Assembly: GCA_910588075.1 (NCBI GenBank)
Contig: CAJUOS010000037.1
Location: 1 to 24,161, forward strand
Direction of reading: 5' to 3'
Length of the DNA: 24,161 nt
Source of the DNA: an uncultured Erysipelotrichaceae bacterium
GTDB taxonomy: Bacteria; Bacillota_I; Bacilli_A; Erysipelotrichales; Coprobacillaceae
Shown here: piece by piece, positions 1 through 7,731 of the stretch
How the letters are laid out: each line of letters begins with the position of its first letter
How positions within the stretch are numbered: the stretch's first letter is position 1
The notes under the pieces: generated by a model
The model's database searches: none
Seen by the model: only the letters and a program-made list of their open reading frames with translations
What the model was told of the DNA's origin: nothing
Made by a program: the position numbers and the translations under genes

Positions 1-7
1 CACCCTT

Positions 8-709
8 TTATCCTAGATAAGCTTCTCTTACTTTTGGATTTTTAGCAACATCTGTTGCATCTCCAGAAATAGTTATATTCCCTGTTTCTAAGACATATGC
101 ACGATGAGCGATTGAAAGAGCTTTATTAGCATTTTGTTCAACTAATAAAACAGTAACCCCATCTTCTTTATTAATTTCTTCAATAATATCAAATATTTCA
201 TTGACTAAGATAGGTGATAAGCCCATTGAAGGTTCATCTAATAACAAAAGTTTAGGTTTTGACATTAATGCACGCCCCATTGCAAGCATTTGTTGTTCTC
301 CACCTGATAATGTTCCTGCTAATTGAGTCTTTCTCTCATTCAAACGAGGAAAACGTTTATATACTTTATCTAAATCCTCTTGAATTTTAGAATCAGTTCT
401 TAAATAAGCTCCCATTTCAAGATTATCTTGGACTGATAATTGTGAGAAAATACGTCTTCCCTCAGGAACTTGAGCCAATCCTTTAGCAACAACTTTATGA
501 GCAGGCTCTTTAGTAATATCATTTTCTAAAAATTCAATTTTCCCACTAGAAGTTTTAATCAATCCACTAATAGCGTGCATAATAGATGTCTTTCCAGCAC
601 CATTAGCACCAATTAATGCTACAATTTCACCATCATTAACTTCAAAGGAAACATTTTTTATAGCATTAATGACACCATAATGAACATTTATTTTTTCTAC
701 TTTTAACAC
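8..709 (-). CDS. livF: Branched-chain amino acid ABC transporter, ATP-binding protein LivF
   Basis: ATPase subunit of a high-affinity leucine/isoleucine/valine importer; it binds the cytoplasmic face of the LivH/LivM permease pair and powers uptake by ATP hydrolysis. The 233-residue protein has Walker A GANGAGKT (residues 34-41), the ABC signature LSGGEQQ (near 134) and Walker B LLLLDEP with the catalytic Glu. Length and the MGLSP motif after Walker B are typical of LivF rather than LivG. The start codon is GTG, set by the ribosome site AGGAGG seven bases upstream, and lies 11 bases after the livG stop, so it is the last gene of the liv operon. Family assignment is firm; the exact substrate (branched-chain amino acids versus related amides or urea) is inferred from the family. 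Confidence 0.95.
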   Translation of the reverse strand: MLKVEKINVHYGVINAIKNVSFEVNDGEIVALIGANGAGKTSIMHAISGLIKTSSGKIEFLENDITKEPAHKVVAKGLAQVPEGRRIFSQLSVQDNLEMGAYLRTDSKIQEDLDKVYKRFPRLNERKTQLAGTLSGGEQQMLAMGRALMSKPKLLLLDEPSMGLSPILVNEIFDIIEEINKEDGVTVLLVEQNANKALSIAHRAYVLETGNITISGDATDVAKNPKVREAYLG

Positions 710-720
710 AATGTTTCCTC

Positions 721-1485
721 CTATTCTTCATTTCCTAAATATGCTGCAACAACATCTGGATTATTTTTGATTTCTTCTGGACTTCCAAAAGCTAAAACAG
801 TTCCAAAATTTAATACAGCAATTTTCTCACAAATTCCCATAACCAATTTCATGTCATGTTCAATTAATAAAATAGCAATTGAAAATTTTTCTCTTACTAT
901 CTTAATTGTTTCCATTAATTCAGCAGTTTCAGTTGGATTCATTCCTGCTGCTGGTTCATCTAATAATAATAATTTTGGAGATGTAGCAAGGGCTCTTGCA
1001 ATCTCTAATTTTCTTTGTTTTCCATATGGTAAATTGCTTGCTTTTACATCAGCAAATTGATCAAGATCAAATACTCGAAGTAAACTTAATGCCATTTCTT
1101 CAATAGCTTCTTCTCCCTTGTAATAATTAGGAGTATGAATAATTGAAGAAAATAATGAATAATTTTGTGAATGATGCAATCCAACTTTTACATTATCAAT
1201 AACTGTCATATCTTTAAATAAACGAATATTTTGAAAAGTTCTAGCAATTCCATATTGAGTAATTTGAGTTGGCGACATTTTTAATAAAGACTTACCATCA
1301 AAAATAATTTGACCACTTGTAGGTTTATAAACACCTGTTAATAAGTTAAAAACCGTTGTTTTTCCTGCTCCATTAGGTCCAATCAATCCAAACAACTGAT
1401 TTTTATCAATTTCAAAATTGAACTCATCAACTGCTTTTAATCCCCCAAATTGAATACCTAATCCTTCAGTTTTCAATAAAGCCAT
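721..1485 (-). CDS. livG: Branched-chain amino acid ABC transporter, ATP-binding protein LivG
   Basis: Second ATPase of the importer, acting as a heterodimer with LivF. Walker A GPNGAGKTT is at residues 36-44. The signature is the LivG-type variant LPYGKQRKLEIARAL, followed by Walker B LLLLDEP and the LivG-specific AAGMNPTET stretch. The switch His is in LLIEHDMKLVM. Length 254 residues is normal for LivG. The ATG overlaps the livM stop by one base (TAATG), with a GGAGGTGG ribosome site inside the end of livM, so translation is probably coupled. LivF follows after 11 bases. Nothing is missing from the nucleotide-binding site. Confidence 0.95.
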   Translation of the reverse strand: MALLKTEGLGIQFGGLKAVDEFNFEIDKNQLFGLIGPNGAGKTTVFNLLTGVYKPTSGQIIFDGKSLLKMSPTQITQYGIARTFQNIRLFKDMTVIDNVKVGLHHSQNYSLFSSIIHTPNYYKGEEAIEEMALSLLRVFDLDQFADVKASNLPYGKQRKLEIARALATSPKLLLLDEPAAGMNPTETAELMETIKIVREKFSIAILLIEHDMKLVMGICEKIAVLNFGTVLAFGSPEEIKNNPDVVAAYLGNEE

Positions 1486-2435
1486 TATTCTGCCACCTCC
1501 TCTACTACATCATCTTTCTTCTTTAGAAACTTTGCTTTTAAGTGTGGAATAAGATTTTTTTCTTTTAAAATCATGGCTGCAATTAAAACAACTGCATAAA
1601 GCAACATACGATAATCAGAGAATGCACGTAAATATTCTGGTAAGATTGTCATTACAATAGCAGCAATAACAGATCCTTTTAAATTACCTAATCCACCAAG
1701 TACAACCATAACCAATATTTCCACAGATTTATTATAATCAAATACTTTAGGTATAAGAATTGTAATATAGTGTGCATAAAGACCTCCTGCAATACCTGCA
1801 AAAAATGCAGAAATTGTAAAAGCCATGATTTTATAGTAAGAAGTTGGTATCCCTGCTAATTCACTAGCAGTTTCATCTTCTCTAATAGAAATAATTGCAC
1901 GTCCATGACGAGATTTAACAATACATGCAATAACGTATATTGTAATAGCAGCACTAATAAAAACAATTGTAAAATTTGTTTCCATAGGAATTCCCATCAA
2001 TCCTTTAGCACCATTTGTAATCCCAATATTTAACATAATAACACGAATAATTTCATTGAATGCTAAAGTAATAATACATAAATAATCACCTTTTAAACGT
2101 AATGTTGGAATTCCAATCAATAATCCCACAATAGCAGCACAAATCGCTCCTATCAATAGACTTACAATAAATGGTGTTTCTAAATATATACTACTTAATG
2201 CAGAAGCATAGGCACCTACTGACATAAACCCTGCATGTCCTAATGTTAATTGCCCTAAATAACCACTTGCCAAATTTAAACTTGTTGCTAAAACAACATT
2301 AATACAAGCAACAACCAAAATTCCTGACCAATAACTATTAATAATACCTGAATTCATAGCAAACATAATGGCTCCATAAATAACAAGTGCTAAAACAAAA
2401 GATAAAATAAACTGACGAATTTCTTTCTTTTTCAT
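1485..2435 (-). CDS. livM: Branched-chain amino acid ABC transporter permease LivM
   Basis: Integral membrane permease that forms the translocation path together with LivH. The protein (316 residues from this ATG) is almost wholly hydrophobic, with about 8-10 membrane segments. It carries the LivM hallmarks SGYLGQLTLGHAGFMSVGAYASA in the first third and RLKGDYLCIITLAFNEI and the RHGRAIISIREDETAS coupling-loop region in the middle. The C-terminal tail is charged (KAKFLKKKDD and a run of Val/Glu). The open frame extends three codons upstream to a GTG directly after the livH stop. I prefer the ATG because AGGTGA lies five bases before it. It is placed between livH and livG as in typical liv operons. 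Confidence 0.93.
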   Translation of the reverse strand: MKKKEIRQFILSFVLALVIYGAIMFAMNSGIINSYWSGILVVACINVVLATSLNLASGYLGQLTLGHAGFMSVGAYASALSSIYLETPFIVSLLIGAICAAIVGLLIGIPTLRLKGDYLCIITLAFNEIIRVIMLNIGITNGAKGLMGIPMETNFTIVFISAAITIYVIACIVKSRHGRAIISIREDETASELAGIPTSYYKIMAFTISAFFAGIAGGLYAHYITILIPKVFDYNKSVEILVMVVLGGLGNLKGSVIAAIVMTILPEYLRAFSDYRMLLYAVVLIAAMILKEKNLIPHLKAKFLKKKDDVVEEVAE

Positions 2436-2444
2436 TATGTTCAC

Positions 2445-3320
2445 CTACACTTTCTCTCTTACATTAATACCAAATAAACCAGCTGGTTTTACAAGTAAAA
2501 TAAAAATTAAAATTCCAAAAACCACTGCATCAGAAAATGTTGAAGATATATATGTGATTGTAAAAGCTTCTGCCAATCCAATTAACAAGCCTCCAACCAT
2601 TGCTCCTTTAATATCACCTATACCACCTAATACAGCAGCAATAAACGCCTTAATTCCAAGCATTGCTCCTAAATAAGGATTAATTAATGAATAACTTAAA
2701 CCATAAATAATACCACCAATAGCTCCTAATCCTGAACCAATAGCAAATGTTAATGAAACAGTATTATTAACATTAATTCCCATTAACTCAGCAGCACCTT
2801 TATCCTCACTAACAGCACGCATAGCTTTACCTAATCTTGTTTTATTAATAAAAATCAATAAAAGAATTGTACATATCAATGTTAAACATAAAGATAAAGC
2901 CGAAACATAAGAAATACTTAAACCAAATAAATGAATTTGTCCCTCTGGTAAAAAGCTTGGAAAAGTAATAGCTGCTGAACCAAATATTAATAAAAATATA
3001 TTTTGAAGCAAATAACTAACACCAATAGCTGTTATAAGTACAGCTAAACTCCCACTATTTCTTAATGGTTTATAAGCAACTTTTTCAGTAACAACACCTA
3101 GTAGTGCACAACCAATAATTGAAGCAATAATAGCTACAAATACAGGCATTCCTAACAAACTAAATACAACATATGTAATATAAGCACCAACCATAATAAT
3201 TTCACCATGAGCAAAATTAATCATTTTAGCAATTCCATATACCATTGTATATCCAATAGCTACAAGTGCATACATACCACCTGTACTCAATCCATTCATA
3301 ATTGTTGCAAAAAATTGCAT
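2445..3320 (-). CDS. livH: Branched-chain amino acid ABC transporter permease LivH
   Basis: Second membrane permease of the importer, 291 residues with about eight hydrophobic segments. Family motifs include GLSTGGMYALVAIGYTMVYG at the N-terminus, INFAHGEIIMVGAY, the coupling helix region KTRLGKAMRAVSEDKGAAELMGIN, and GLGAIGGIIYG. The ATG is preceded by GGAAGGAGAG at good spacing. A strong hairpin lies between livK and this gene, so the permeases and ATPases are probably made at a lower level than the binding protein. Identity is clear; it pairs with LivM and there is no sign of truncation. Confidence 0.94.
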   Translation of the reverse strand: MQFFATIMNGLSTGGMYALVAIGYTMVYGIAKMINFAHGEIIMVGAYITYVVFSLLGMPVFVAIIASIIGCALLGVVTEKVAYKPLRNSGSLAVLITAIGVSYLLQNIFLLIFGSAAITFPSFLPEGQIHLFGLSISYVSALSLCLTLICTILLLIFINKTRLGKAMRAVSEDKGAAELMGINVNNTVSLTFAIGSGLGAIGGIIYGLSYSLINPYLGAMLGIKAFIAAVLGGIGDIKGAMVGGLLIGLAEAFTITYISSTFSDAVVFGILIFILLVKPAGLFGINVREKV

Positions 3321-3340
3321 AATATGACTCTCCTTCCTAA

Positions 3341-3372
3341 AAAAATAAAGGAGAAAAATCTCCTTTATTTTT
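3341..3372 (-). terminator. Intra-operon hairpin between livK and livH
   Basis: Perfect 14-bp inverted repeat (arms 3341-3354 and 3359-3372) around a four-base loop. On the minus strand the 3' arm ends in a run of T, giving an intrinsic-terminator shape. It sits in the 57-base gap after the substrate-binding gene and before livH. Because the rest of the operon lacks another visible promoter, it probably acts as a partial terminator or RNA-stabilising hairpin that keeps LivK in excess over the membrane parts; that role is inferred. Confidence 0.75.
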
Positions 3373-3377
3373 CTTCA

Positions 3378-4535
3378 TTAATCTAAATAACTATAAGCTC
3401 CATCTTTAATAGTTTTAATTACTAAATCTTTTGTTGGGTTATGTTGTTCATCATATTGGAATGTTCCAGTAATTCCAGTATAATTTGTTTCACCTAAAGC
3501 TTTACAAATTGCTGCTGGATCTGAACTATTTGCTTTTTCAACAGCTTTAATTAATACAAAAGTTGCATCATAAGCCATTGTTCCAAACATGTTTGTTTCT
3601 CCACCAAATTTTTCTTTATATGCTTTTGTATAATTAACAACAGCATCTACTCTATCATCAAAAGTATTTGTATAGAATGCACCATTAAAAATTGATTTAT
3701 CAACATTTTTAACACTTAGAACACCATCCCAACCATCAGTTCCTAAGAAAGTTCCTTTAAATCCATTTTGTTTAAATTGTTTAACCATCTTAGCAATTGT
3801 TTCATAATAATCAGGAATAAATACAGCATCAGCACCTGAATTTTTAACTTTATCAATATAAGTTGCAAAATCAGCAGCAGTTGCAGGATACTTTTCTTGT
3901 AAAACAATTTCAGTACCATCTTTCTTTGCTTGTGCTATAAATGATTCAGTACATCCAATACTAAAATCACTATCACTATTTGTTAAAACAGCAACCTTAT
4001 TAACTTTAATAGTTCCATCTCCTACTTTAGAAGCAATAAATTGTCCTCCTTTAGAGTCATTAGAACATGTTCTAAAGAAATTGTCTTTTGCTGTTTTTCC
4101 ATCAGATTTTAATGTAACAGCATCCCCTGAAGCACTTGATGAAACAATTGGTGTCATGTTCTTTTCAGAAGCATTTCCAACTGCTAAGCTTTCACCAGTT
4201 AATACTGGTCCTACAAGACCAACAATACCTTCTCCAACCAATTTGTTATAAGCATTAACAGCATCAGTTTCTTTACCTTGTGAATCTTCTTTAATAAATT
4301 CAACTTTGAATTTTGCATCAGCAGATGCATTATATTCTTCAATTGCTAACTCAATTGAATTTGCAACTGGAATACCATATGAAGATGTTTCCCCAGTTAA
4401 AGGTCCAATATATCCAATCTTAATTGTATCTCCTTCTTTTAAATCATTCCCAGCAGAACCTCCATCAGTTCCACCACCACATGCTACTAGCATACTAGCC
4501 ACAGCTACTGTGGATAATACTTTTTTAAAGTTCAT
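3378..4535 (-). CDS. livK: Branched-chain amino acid ABC transporter, substrate-binding lipoprotein
   Basis: Extracellular solute receptor that captures the amino acid and delivers it to LivHM. The 385-residue precursor has a lipoprotein signal peptide with lipobox LVAC (lipid-modified Cys19) followed by a Gly/Ser/Asp-rich linker. Then comes a periplasmic-binding-protein type I fold beginning IKIGYIGPLTGETSSYG, the family signature, with GLVGPVLTGESLAVG and VAVLTNSDSDFSIG further on. It is the first gene of the operon, 43 bases downstream of a strong promoter, with an AGGGGGAG ribosome site. Symbol livK (rather than livJ) is a convention only. Substrate range cannot be read from the sequence. 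Confidence 0.93.
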   Translation of the reverse strand: MNFKKVLSTVAVASMLVACGGGTDGGSAGNDLKEGDTIKIGYIGPLTGETSSYGIPVANSIELAIEEYNASADAKFKVEFIKEDSQGKETDAVNAYNKLVGEGIVGLVGPVLTGESLAVGNASEKNMTPIVSSSASGDAVTLKSDGKTAKDNFFRTCSNDSKGGQFIASKVGDGTIKVNKVAVLTNSDSDFSIGCTESFIAQAKKDGTEIVLQEKYPATAADFATYIDKVKNSGADAVFIPDYYETIAKMVKQFKQNGFKGTFLGTDGWDGVLSVKNVDKSIFNGAFYTNTFDDRVDAVVNYTKAYKEKFGGETNMFGTMAYDATFVLIKAVEKANSSDPAAICKALGETNYTGITGTFQYDEQHNPTKDLVIKTIKDGAYSYLD

Positions 4536-4580
4536 TTTGATTTCTCCCCCTTTATTTCACATAATTTTAATATACCTCTC

Positions 4581-4608
4581 ATTATACTAAACATTTTTCA
4601 CAAGTCAA
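4581..4608 (-). promoter_or_regulatory. Promoter of the liv operon
   Basis: Minus-strand TTGACT (4603-4608) and perfect TATAAT (4581-4586) are separated by 16 bases, upstream of livK with a short leader of roughly 40 bases. This is a close vegetative sigma-A match. No riboswitch or T-box structure fits in so short a leader. The rest of the 245-base gap (4609-4752) is very AT-rich; beyond a weak CodY-like site nothing convincing was seen. Confidence 0.8.
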
Positions 4609-4752
4609 TTAAAACTTTTTAAATTTTTCTAATATTCTAAAAAAGAAAACAATATTTCGTTTTTATGCAAAAAACTATACGCATTATAAGAAAAATTATG
4701 TTTTTTAATCAAAATATCTCTATCCCTTCTTAATAAATTCTTTTATAGAAAT

Positions 4753-4782
4753 AAAAAAAACCAAAAACATAAATTTTGGTTT
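4753..4782 (-). terminator. Terminator of the metallophosphoesterase transcript
   Basis: Inverted repeat with arms 4758-4766 and 4774-4782 (9 bp, AAACCAAAA/TTTTGGTTT), a 7-base loop and a T run on the minus strand, starting directly at the stop codon of the gene ending at 4781. Typical intrinsic terminator. Confidence 0.85.
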
Positions 4783-5875
4783 ATTTCTTTATTATATTCA
4801 CAATCACATATTCTGAATGAGAACCTGTTCGTAATGGATATCCCCAACCTGCTATACCTGATGAAACAATAACTTGCATATGCTTTAATTGTTTATATCC
4901 ATAATTCATTTCTCCAAAACCTAACCAATCACTTATGAAACCAACTGGGAACATTTGTCCTCCATGAGTATGCCCTGATAATTGTAAATCATATCCTAAG
5001 TCATCATTTATTTTCAAATCTACTGGTTGATGATCCAACATTAATAAAAAAGCACTTTGATTTATTTCTTGATTCAATAATTCTTTTGCTTCCTTTCTTG
5101 TTCCCCTATATCTATCTTCTCTTCCAAATAAAATAAAATCTTCATCAATAATAATACTCTCATCAGATAAAATATAAATAGATTGTTTTTTTATTTCTTT
5201 TGATAATTCTTGAGATGAAAATGATGAATTTTGAGAATAAGAAGCTCTATCATGATTTCCATAAACATAATAAATCCCTTTTTTAGTCTTAATCTTTCCA
5301 AGAGTTTCAAAAGCTTGTTGCATTTCTTTTTGACTTGAACGTTCATCAACAATATCTCCACCTAACAATACAATATCAACATTTTGTTGAGAAATTTCAT
5401 GACAATAAGATTGTAATTCTTCCTGATTCATTGTATTTCCAAAATGTAAATCTGTTATAAGGGCAATTTTATAAGAATGATTAATATTCTTTTTAGTATA
5501 TATTGTATATTCTTTTGAAGAAACACTTTGCATATTGAAGTAAGCATATCCCAAAATCATCAATACGCATAATATAGGAATCATACCTAATTGATATACT
5601 TTTTCAAAATATTTATATTTATCTTTAAAGAACCAATGAATTATATCAATAATTATTGATATAAAAAATAAATGTAAAACAACAACTGTCCAAAAACCAA
5701 ATAAATTAAATACTGGTAATACAAACAAAAAACTCAATATCATTAATAATATCTTTTTCCATAGACTATCTATTTTTAAAAATATGTATTCAATAATTCT
5801 TTTAAAATAAAAATAGAAATATAGAGTTAGTGGAATAATGATAATAAGTGGAAATATAAAAAATATTAAATACAC
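4781..5875 (-). CDS. Membrane-anchored metallophosphoesterase, YkuE/YaeI-like
   Basis: Predicted two-metal phosphoesterase tethered to the membrane. The first ~125 residues hold several hydrophobic segments. The catalytic domain follows with the full calcineurin-type motif set: LITDLHFG (D-x-H), LLGGDIVDE (GD), YVYGNHDR (GNHD), LDHQP and LSGHTHGGQM (GHxH). Proteins of this architecture are related to YkuE of Bacillus and YaeI of E. coli (UDP-2,3-diacylglucosamine-type or lipid-linked phosphoesterase relatives), but the substrate is unknown. Translation starts at GTG, fixed by AAAGGAGG seven bases upstream. It lies 32 bases behind the MerR-type regulator with no terminator between, so the two are probably co-transcribed and controlled by that regulator. 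Family sure, substrate unknown. Confidence 0.88.
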   Translation of the reverse strand: MYLIFFIFPLIIIIPLTLYFYFYFKRIIEYIFLKIDSLWKKILLMILSFLFVLPVFNLFGFWTVVVLHLFFISIIIDIIHWFFKDKYKYFEKVYQLGMIPILCVLMILGYAYFNMQSVSSKEYTIYTKKNINHSYKIALITDLHFGNTMNQEELQSYCHEISQQNVDIVLLGGDIVDERSSQKEMQQAFETLGKIKTKKGIYYVYGNHDRASYSQNSSFSSQELSKEIKKQSIYILSDESIIIDEDFILFGREDRYRGTRKEAKELLNQEINQSAFLLMLDHQPVDLKINDDLGYDLQLSGHTHGGQMFPVGFISDWLGFGEMNYGYKQLKHMQVIVSSGIAGWGYPLRTGSHSEYVIVNIIKK

Positions 5876-5907
5876 TTTCTAACCTCCTTTTGATAATTAT
5901 TTTTATA

Positions 5908-6273
5908 CTATATTTTTTTATTACTTAAAATTTGTTCATAATTATTAATCTTATACTCTAATTTATCTAAAGAATATTGAATAATAGCTTGTTTTTCTAA
6001 TAATTTTTTTCTTTCTTGAATTAAAAGATTTTTTCTTTCCTCGATTGTTTCATCACCAAGATCATTTAATTTTATATATTGTCTTAAGACTTCAATGCTT
6101 ACTCCTGCATCTCTCATACAACAAACAAACTCTAATCTTTGTAAATCTTTATCTTGATAATCTCTAATTCCTTGGGAATTTCTTTGAACATAATCAATTA
6201 ATCCTATCTTCTCATAATATCTTAAAGTATCTTGTGATAATCCAAATTTTTGACTTACTTCTTTTATTTTCAT
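5908..6273 (-). CDS. MerR-family transcriptional regulator, AdhR/NmlR type
   Basis: DNA-binding regulator of 121 residues: winged helix-turn-helix at residues 1-38 (KEVSQKFGLSQDTLRYYEKIGLI), then a dimerising coiled coil (about 75-115). There is no metal- or drug-binding C-terminal domain. The stretch IRDYQDKDLQRLEF and C-M-R-D-A-G-V-S-I-E resembles AdhR of Bacillus subtilis, and Cys52 falls where AdhR has its carbonyl-sensing Cys; a second Cys51 is next to it. Its promoter carries a perfect palindrome in a 19-bp spacer, so it very likely activates its own transcript, which continues into the metallophosphoesterase. Sensing of aldehydes or other electrophiles is inference from the family; the aldo/keto reductase next door fits. 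Confidence 0.88.
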   Translation of the reverse strand: MKIKEVSQKFGLSQDTLRYYEKIGLIDYVQRNSQGIRDYQDKDLQRLEFVCCMRDAGVSIEVLRQYIKLNDLGDETIEERKNLLIQERKKLLEKQAIIQYSLDKLEYKINNYEQILSNKKI

Positions 6274-6305
6274 TCTCTTTCCTCCCTACAATCAATATTT
6301 CTCAT

Positions 6306-6336
6306 ATTATAACATTTAGAGTTAACTCTAAGTCAA
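6306..6336 (-). promoter_or_regulatory. MerR-type promoter with operator in a 19-bp spacer
   Basis: Minus-strand -35 TTGACT (6331-6336) and -10 TATAAT (6306-6311) are 19 bp apart, two more than optimal. The spacer is filled by the perfect 16-base palindrome TTAGAGTTAACTCTAA (6316-6331). This arrangement is the hallmark of MerR-family activation by DNA untwisting. It drives the regulator gene at 5908-6273 and probably the metallophosphoesterase. Confidence 0.88.
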
Positions 6337-6342
6337 TATAAT

Positions 6343-6375
6343 AAAAAAAGAATAAGTCAAATGATGACCTATTCT
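6343..6375 (-). terminator. Terminator of the aldo/keto reductase gene
   Basis: 11-bp stem with one G-T wobble (arms 6349-6359 and 6365-6375), 5-base loop, and a T run on the minus strand (A7 on the plus strand, 6343-6348 region). The stem overlaps the reductase stop codon and ends just before the MerR promoter, separating the two transcripts. Confidence 0.8.
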
Positions 6376-7379
6376 AAAAAAGTTTTATAATCTTCATAAT
6401 TCATCTTTAATAATTCTGGTGTATTTAATCCATATGGACAATGTTGCATACATTTTCCACAATGAATACAATCTTCAATTTTCTTCATTTCTTGTTGCCA
6501 TTTTTCAGATAACCATCCACCAGTAGGTGCTCTTCTTAACATTAAAGACATTCTTGCACATTGATTAATAACAATACCTTGAGGACAAGGCATGCAATAA
6601 CCACAACCTCTACAAAAATTCCCAGCTAATTCTTTTCTATCATCTTGAATAATTTGTTCAATTTCTTTTGTTAATATTGGAGGATTATCTTGATATGATA
6701 AAAATTCATCTAATTCACTTTCCTTTTGAATTCCCCAAATTGGTAAAACATTATCAAATTGTGATAAATAAGCATATGCTATATCACTACGATGGATTAA
6801 TCCTCCTGATAAAGCTTTCATACAAATAAAACCTACATGATTTCTTTCACATATCTTAACCAATTCAAGATCTTGAGAACTAGCAAGATAACTAAATGGA
6901 AATTGAATTGTATCATACAAACCTGATTCAGCTGCTTCCTTTGCAATATGAATTTTATGATTTGTCAAACCTATATAACGAATTTTTCCTTGTTTTTTAG
7001 CTTCTAACATAGCTTCATATAATCCACTTCCATCTTCAGGTTTAGGACAAAAAGAAGGATTATGGAATTGATAAATATCTATATAATCTGTTTTTAACAT
7101 TTCTAAACTTGTTTGTAAATCCTTCCAAAATTCTTCAACTGTTGAAGCCATTGTCTTTGTTGCAATATAAATATCTTTTCTTACATCACTTAAATATTTT
7201 CCAATTTTTTCCTCACTATCAGAATAAGCTCTTGCTGAATCAAAAAAACATATACCATTTTCATATGCTTTTCTTAAAATAATTTGTGCTTCTTTAAAGG
7301 ATACTCTTTGAACAGGTAATGCTCCAAACCCATTCTTATTAACAACAATATTTGTTCTTCCTAATTTTACTTTTTGCAT
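6369..7379 (-). CDS. Aldo/keto reductase with C-terminal 4Fe-4S ferredoxin domain
   Basis: Probable NAD(P)H-linked carbonyl reductase, 336 residues. Residues 1-250 form the TIM-barrel aldo/keto reductase with the tetrad visible as FFDSARAYSDSEEKIG (Asp, Tyr), IATKT (Lys) and YQFHNP (His). The C-terminal ~85 residues are Cys-rich: FCRGCGYCMPCPQGI and CIHCGKCMQHCPYGL, both shaped like iron-sulfur cluster ligands. This fused family is widespread in anaerobes; natural substrates are mostly unknown. An AAAGGGG ribosome site overlaps the end of the GIY-YIG gene 16 bases upstream, so these two are likely co-transcribed. The AdhR-like regulator is directly downstream behind a terminator. Confidence 0.9.
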   Translation of the reverse strand: MQKVKLGRTNIVVNKNGFGALPVQRVSFKEAQIILRKAYENGICFFDSARAYSDSEEKIGKYLSDVRKDIYIATKTMASTVEEFWKDLQTSLEMLKTDYIDIYQFHNPSFCPKPEDGSGLYEAMLEAKKQGKIRYIGLTNHKIHIAKEAAESGLYDTIQFPFSYLASSQDLELVKICERNHVGFICMKALSGGLIHRSDIAYAYLSQFDNVLPIWGIQKESELDEFLSYQDNPPILTKEIEQIIQDDRKELAGNFCRGCGYCMPCPQGIVINQCARMSLMLRRAPTGGWLSEKWQQEMKKIEDCIHCGKCMQHCPYGLNTPELLKMNYEDYKTFLE

Positions 7380-7395
7380 TGATATGAACCCCTTT

Positions 7396-7701
7396 CTATT
7401 TTAAACGATAATAATTTTCTATATTTACCTTCTTTTCAAAGATTTCTTTAAAAAGTGTTTCATTTTTAATAAGATTTTCTTTTTTTACTTTTGGTAATTG
7501 TTTGAGTTGATATTCTAATTTTAATGCTAATGAACGTGTTTCACATTTCCAAATAGCTTCCATTTTTAATGGTGTATAAATTCTTGTATATTTTGCACCC
7601 TTTTTACCCTTTTGATGTTCTTGTAATCTTCTTGTAACATCAGTTGTTATTCCAGTATACAAACTATTATTTTGACATCTTAATAAATATATATAATACA
7701 T
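7396..7701 (-). CDS. GIY-YIG domain protein (UPF0213/YhbQ-YazA family)
   Basis: Small single-domain GIY-YIG protein of 101 residues, the usual size of the UPF0213 family. The nuclease core is YYIYLLRCQNNSLYTGITTD (the GIY and YIG strands), followed by the conserved Arg in DVTRRLQEHQ, GAKYTR, and the Glu in LALKLEYQLKQLPK. Members may nick or bind DNA, but the biological role of this short family is poorly defined. No good ribosome site is seen; the ATG lies about 12 bases after a hairpin that ends the methyltransferase gene, so expression may depend on read-through. Confidence 0.9.
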   Translation of the reverse strand: MYYIYLLRCQNNSLYTGITTDVTRRLQEHQKGKKGAKYTRIYTPLKMEAIWKCETRSLALKLEYQLKQLPKVKKENLIKNETLFKEIFEKKVNIENYYRLK

Positions 7702-7713
7702 TTTTAATCAAAA

Positions 7714-7731
7714 ATCCTACATATGTAGGAT
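7714..7731 (-). terminator. Hairpin at the end of the methyltransferase gene
   Basis: Perfect 18-base palindrome ATCCTACATATGTAGGAT followed on the minus strand by five T. It begins at the stop codon of the methyltransferase gene. The T run is short, so it may terminate only partly and let transcription continue into the GIY-YIG and reductase genes. Confidence 0.65.

Noticed and set aside
767..1060. Plus-strand open frame of 97 codons opposite livG
   Set aside because: Lies fully antisense to a clear ATPase gene, with no ribosome site and a composition that mirrors the livG codons.
2437..2676. Plus-strand open frame opposite livH/livM
   Set aside because: Shadow of the permease genes; rich in Pro/Ile/Lys as expected from the reverse of hydrophobic codons, with no family motif.
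4306..4590. Plus-strand open frame opposite the start of livK
   Set aside because: Antisense to the signal peptide and first domain of livK and crosses its promoter; no start signal.
4640..4752. Possible small RNA or riboswitch between livK and the metallophosphoesterase gene
   Set aside because: Only short AT-rich repeats; the liv leader from the promoter is about 40 bases and holds no structured element.
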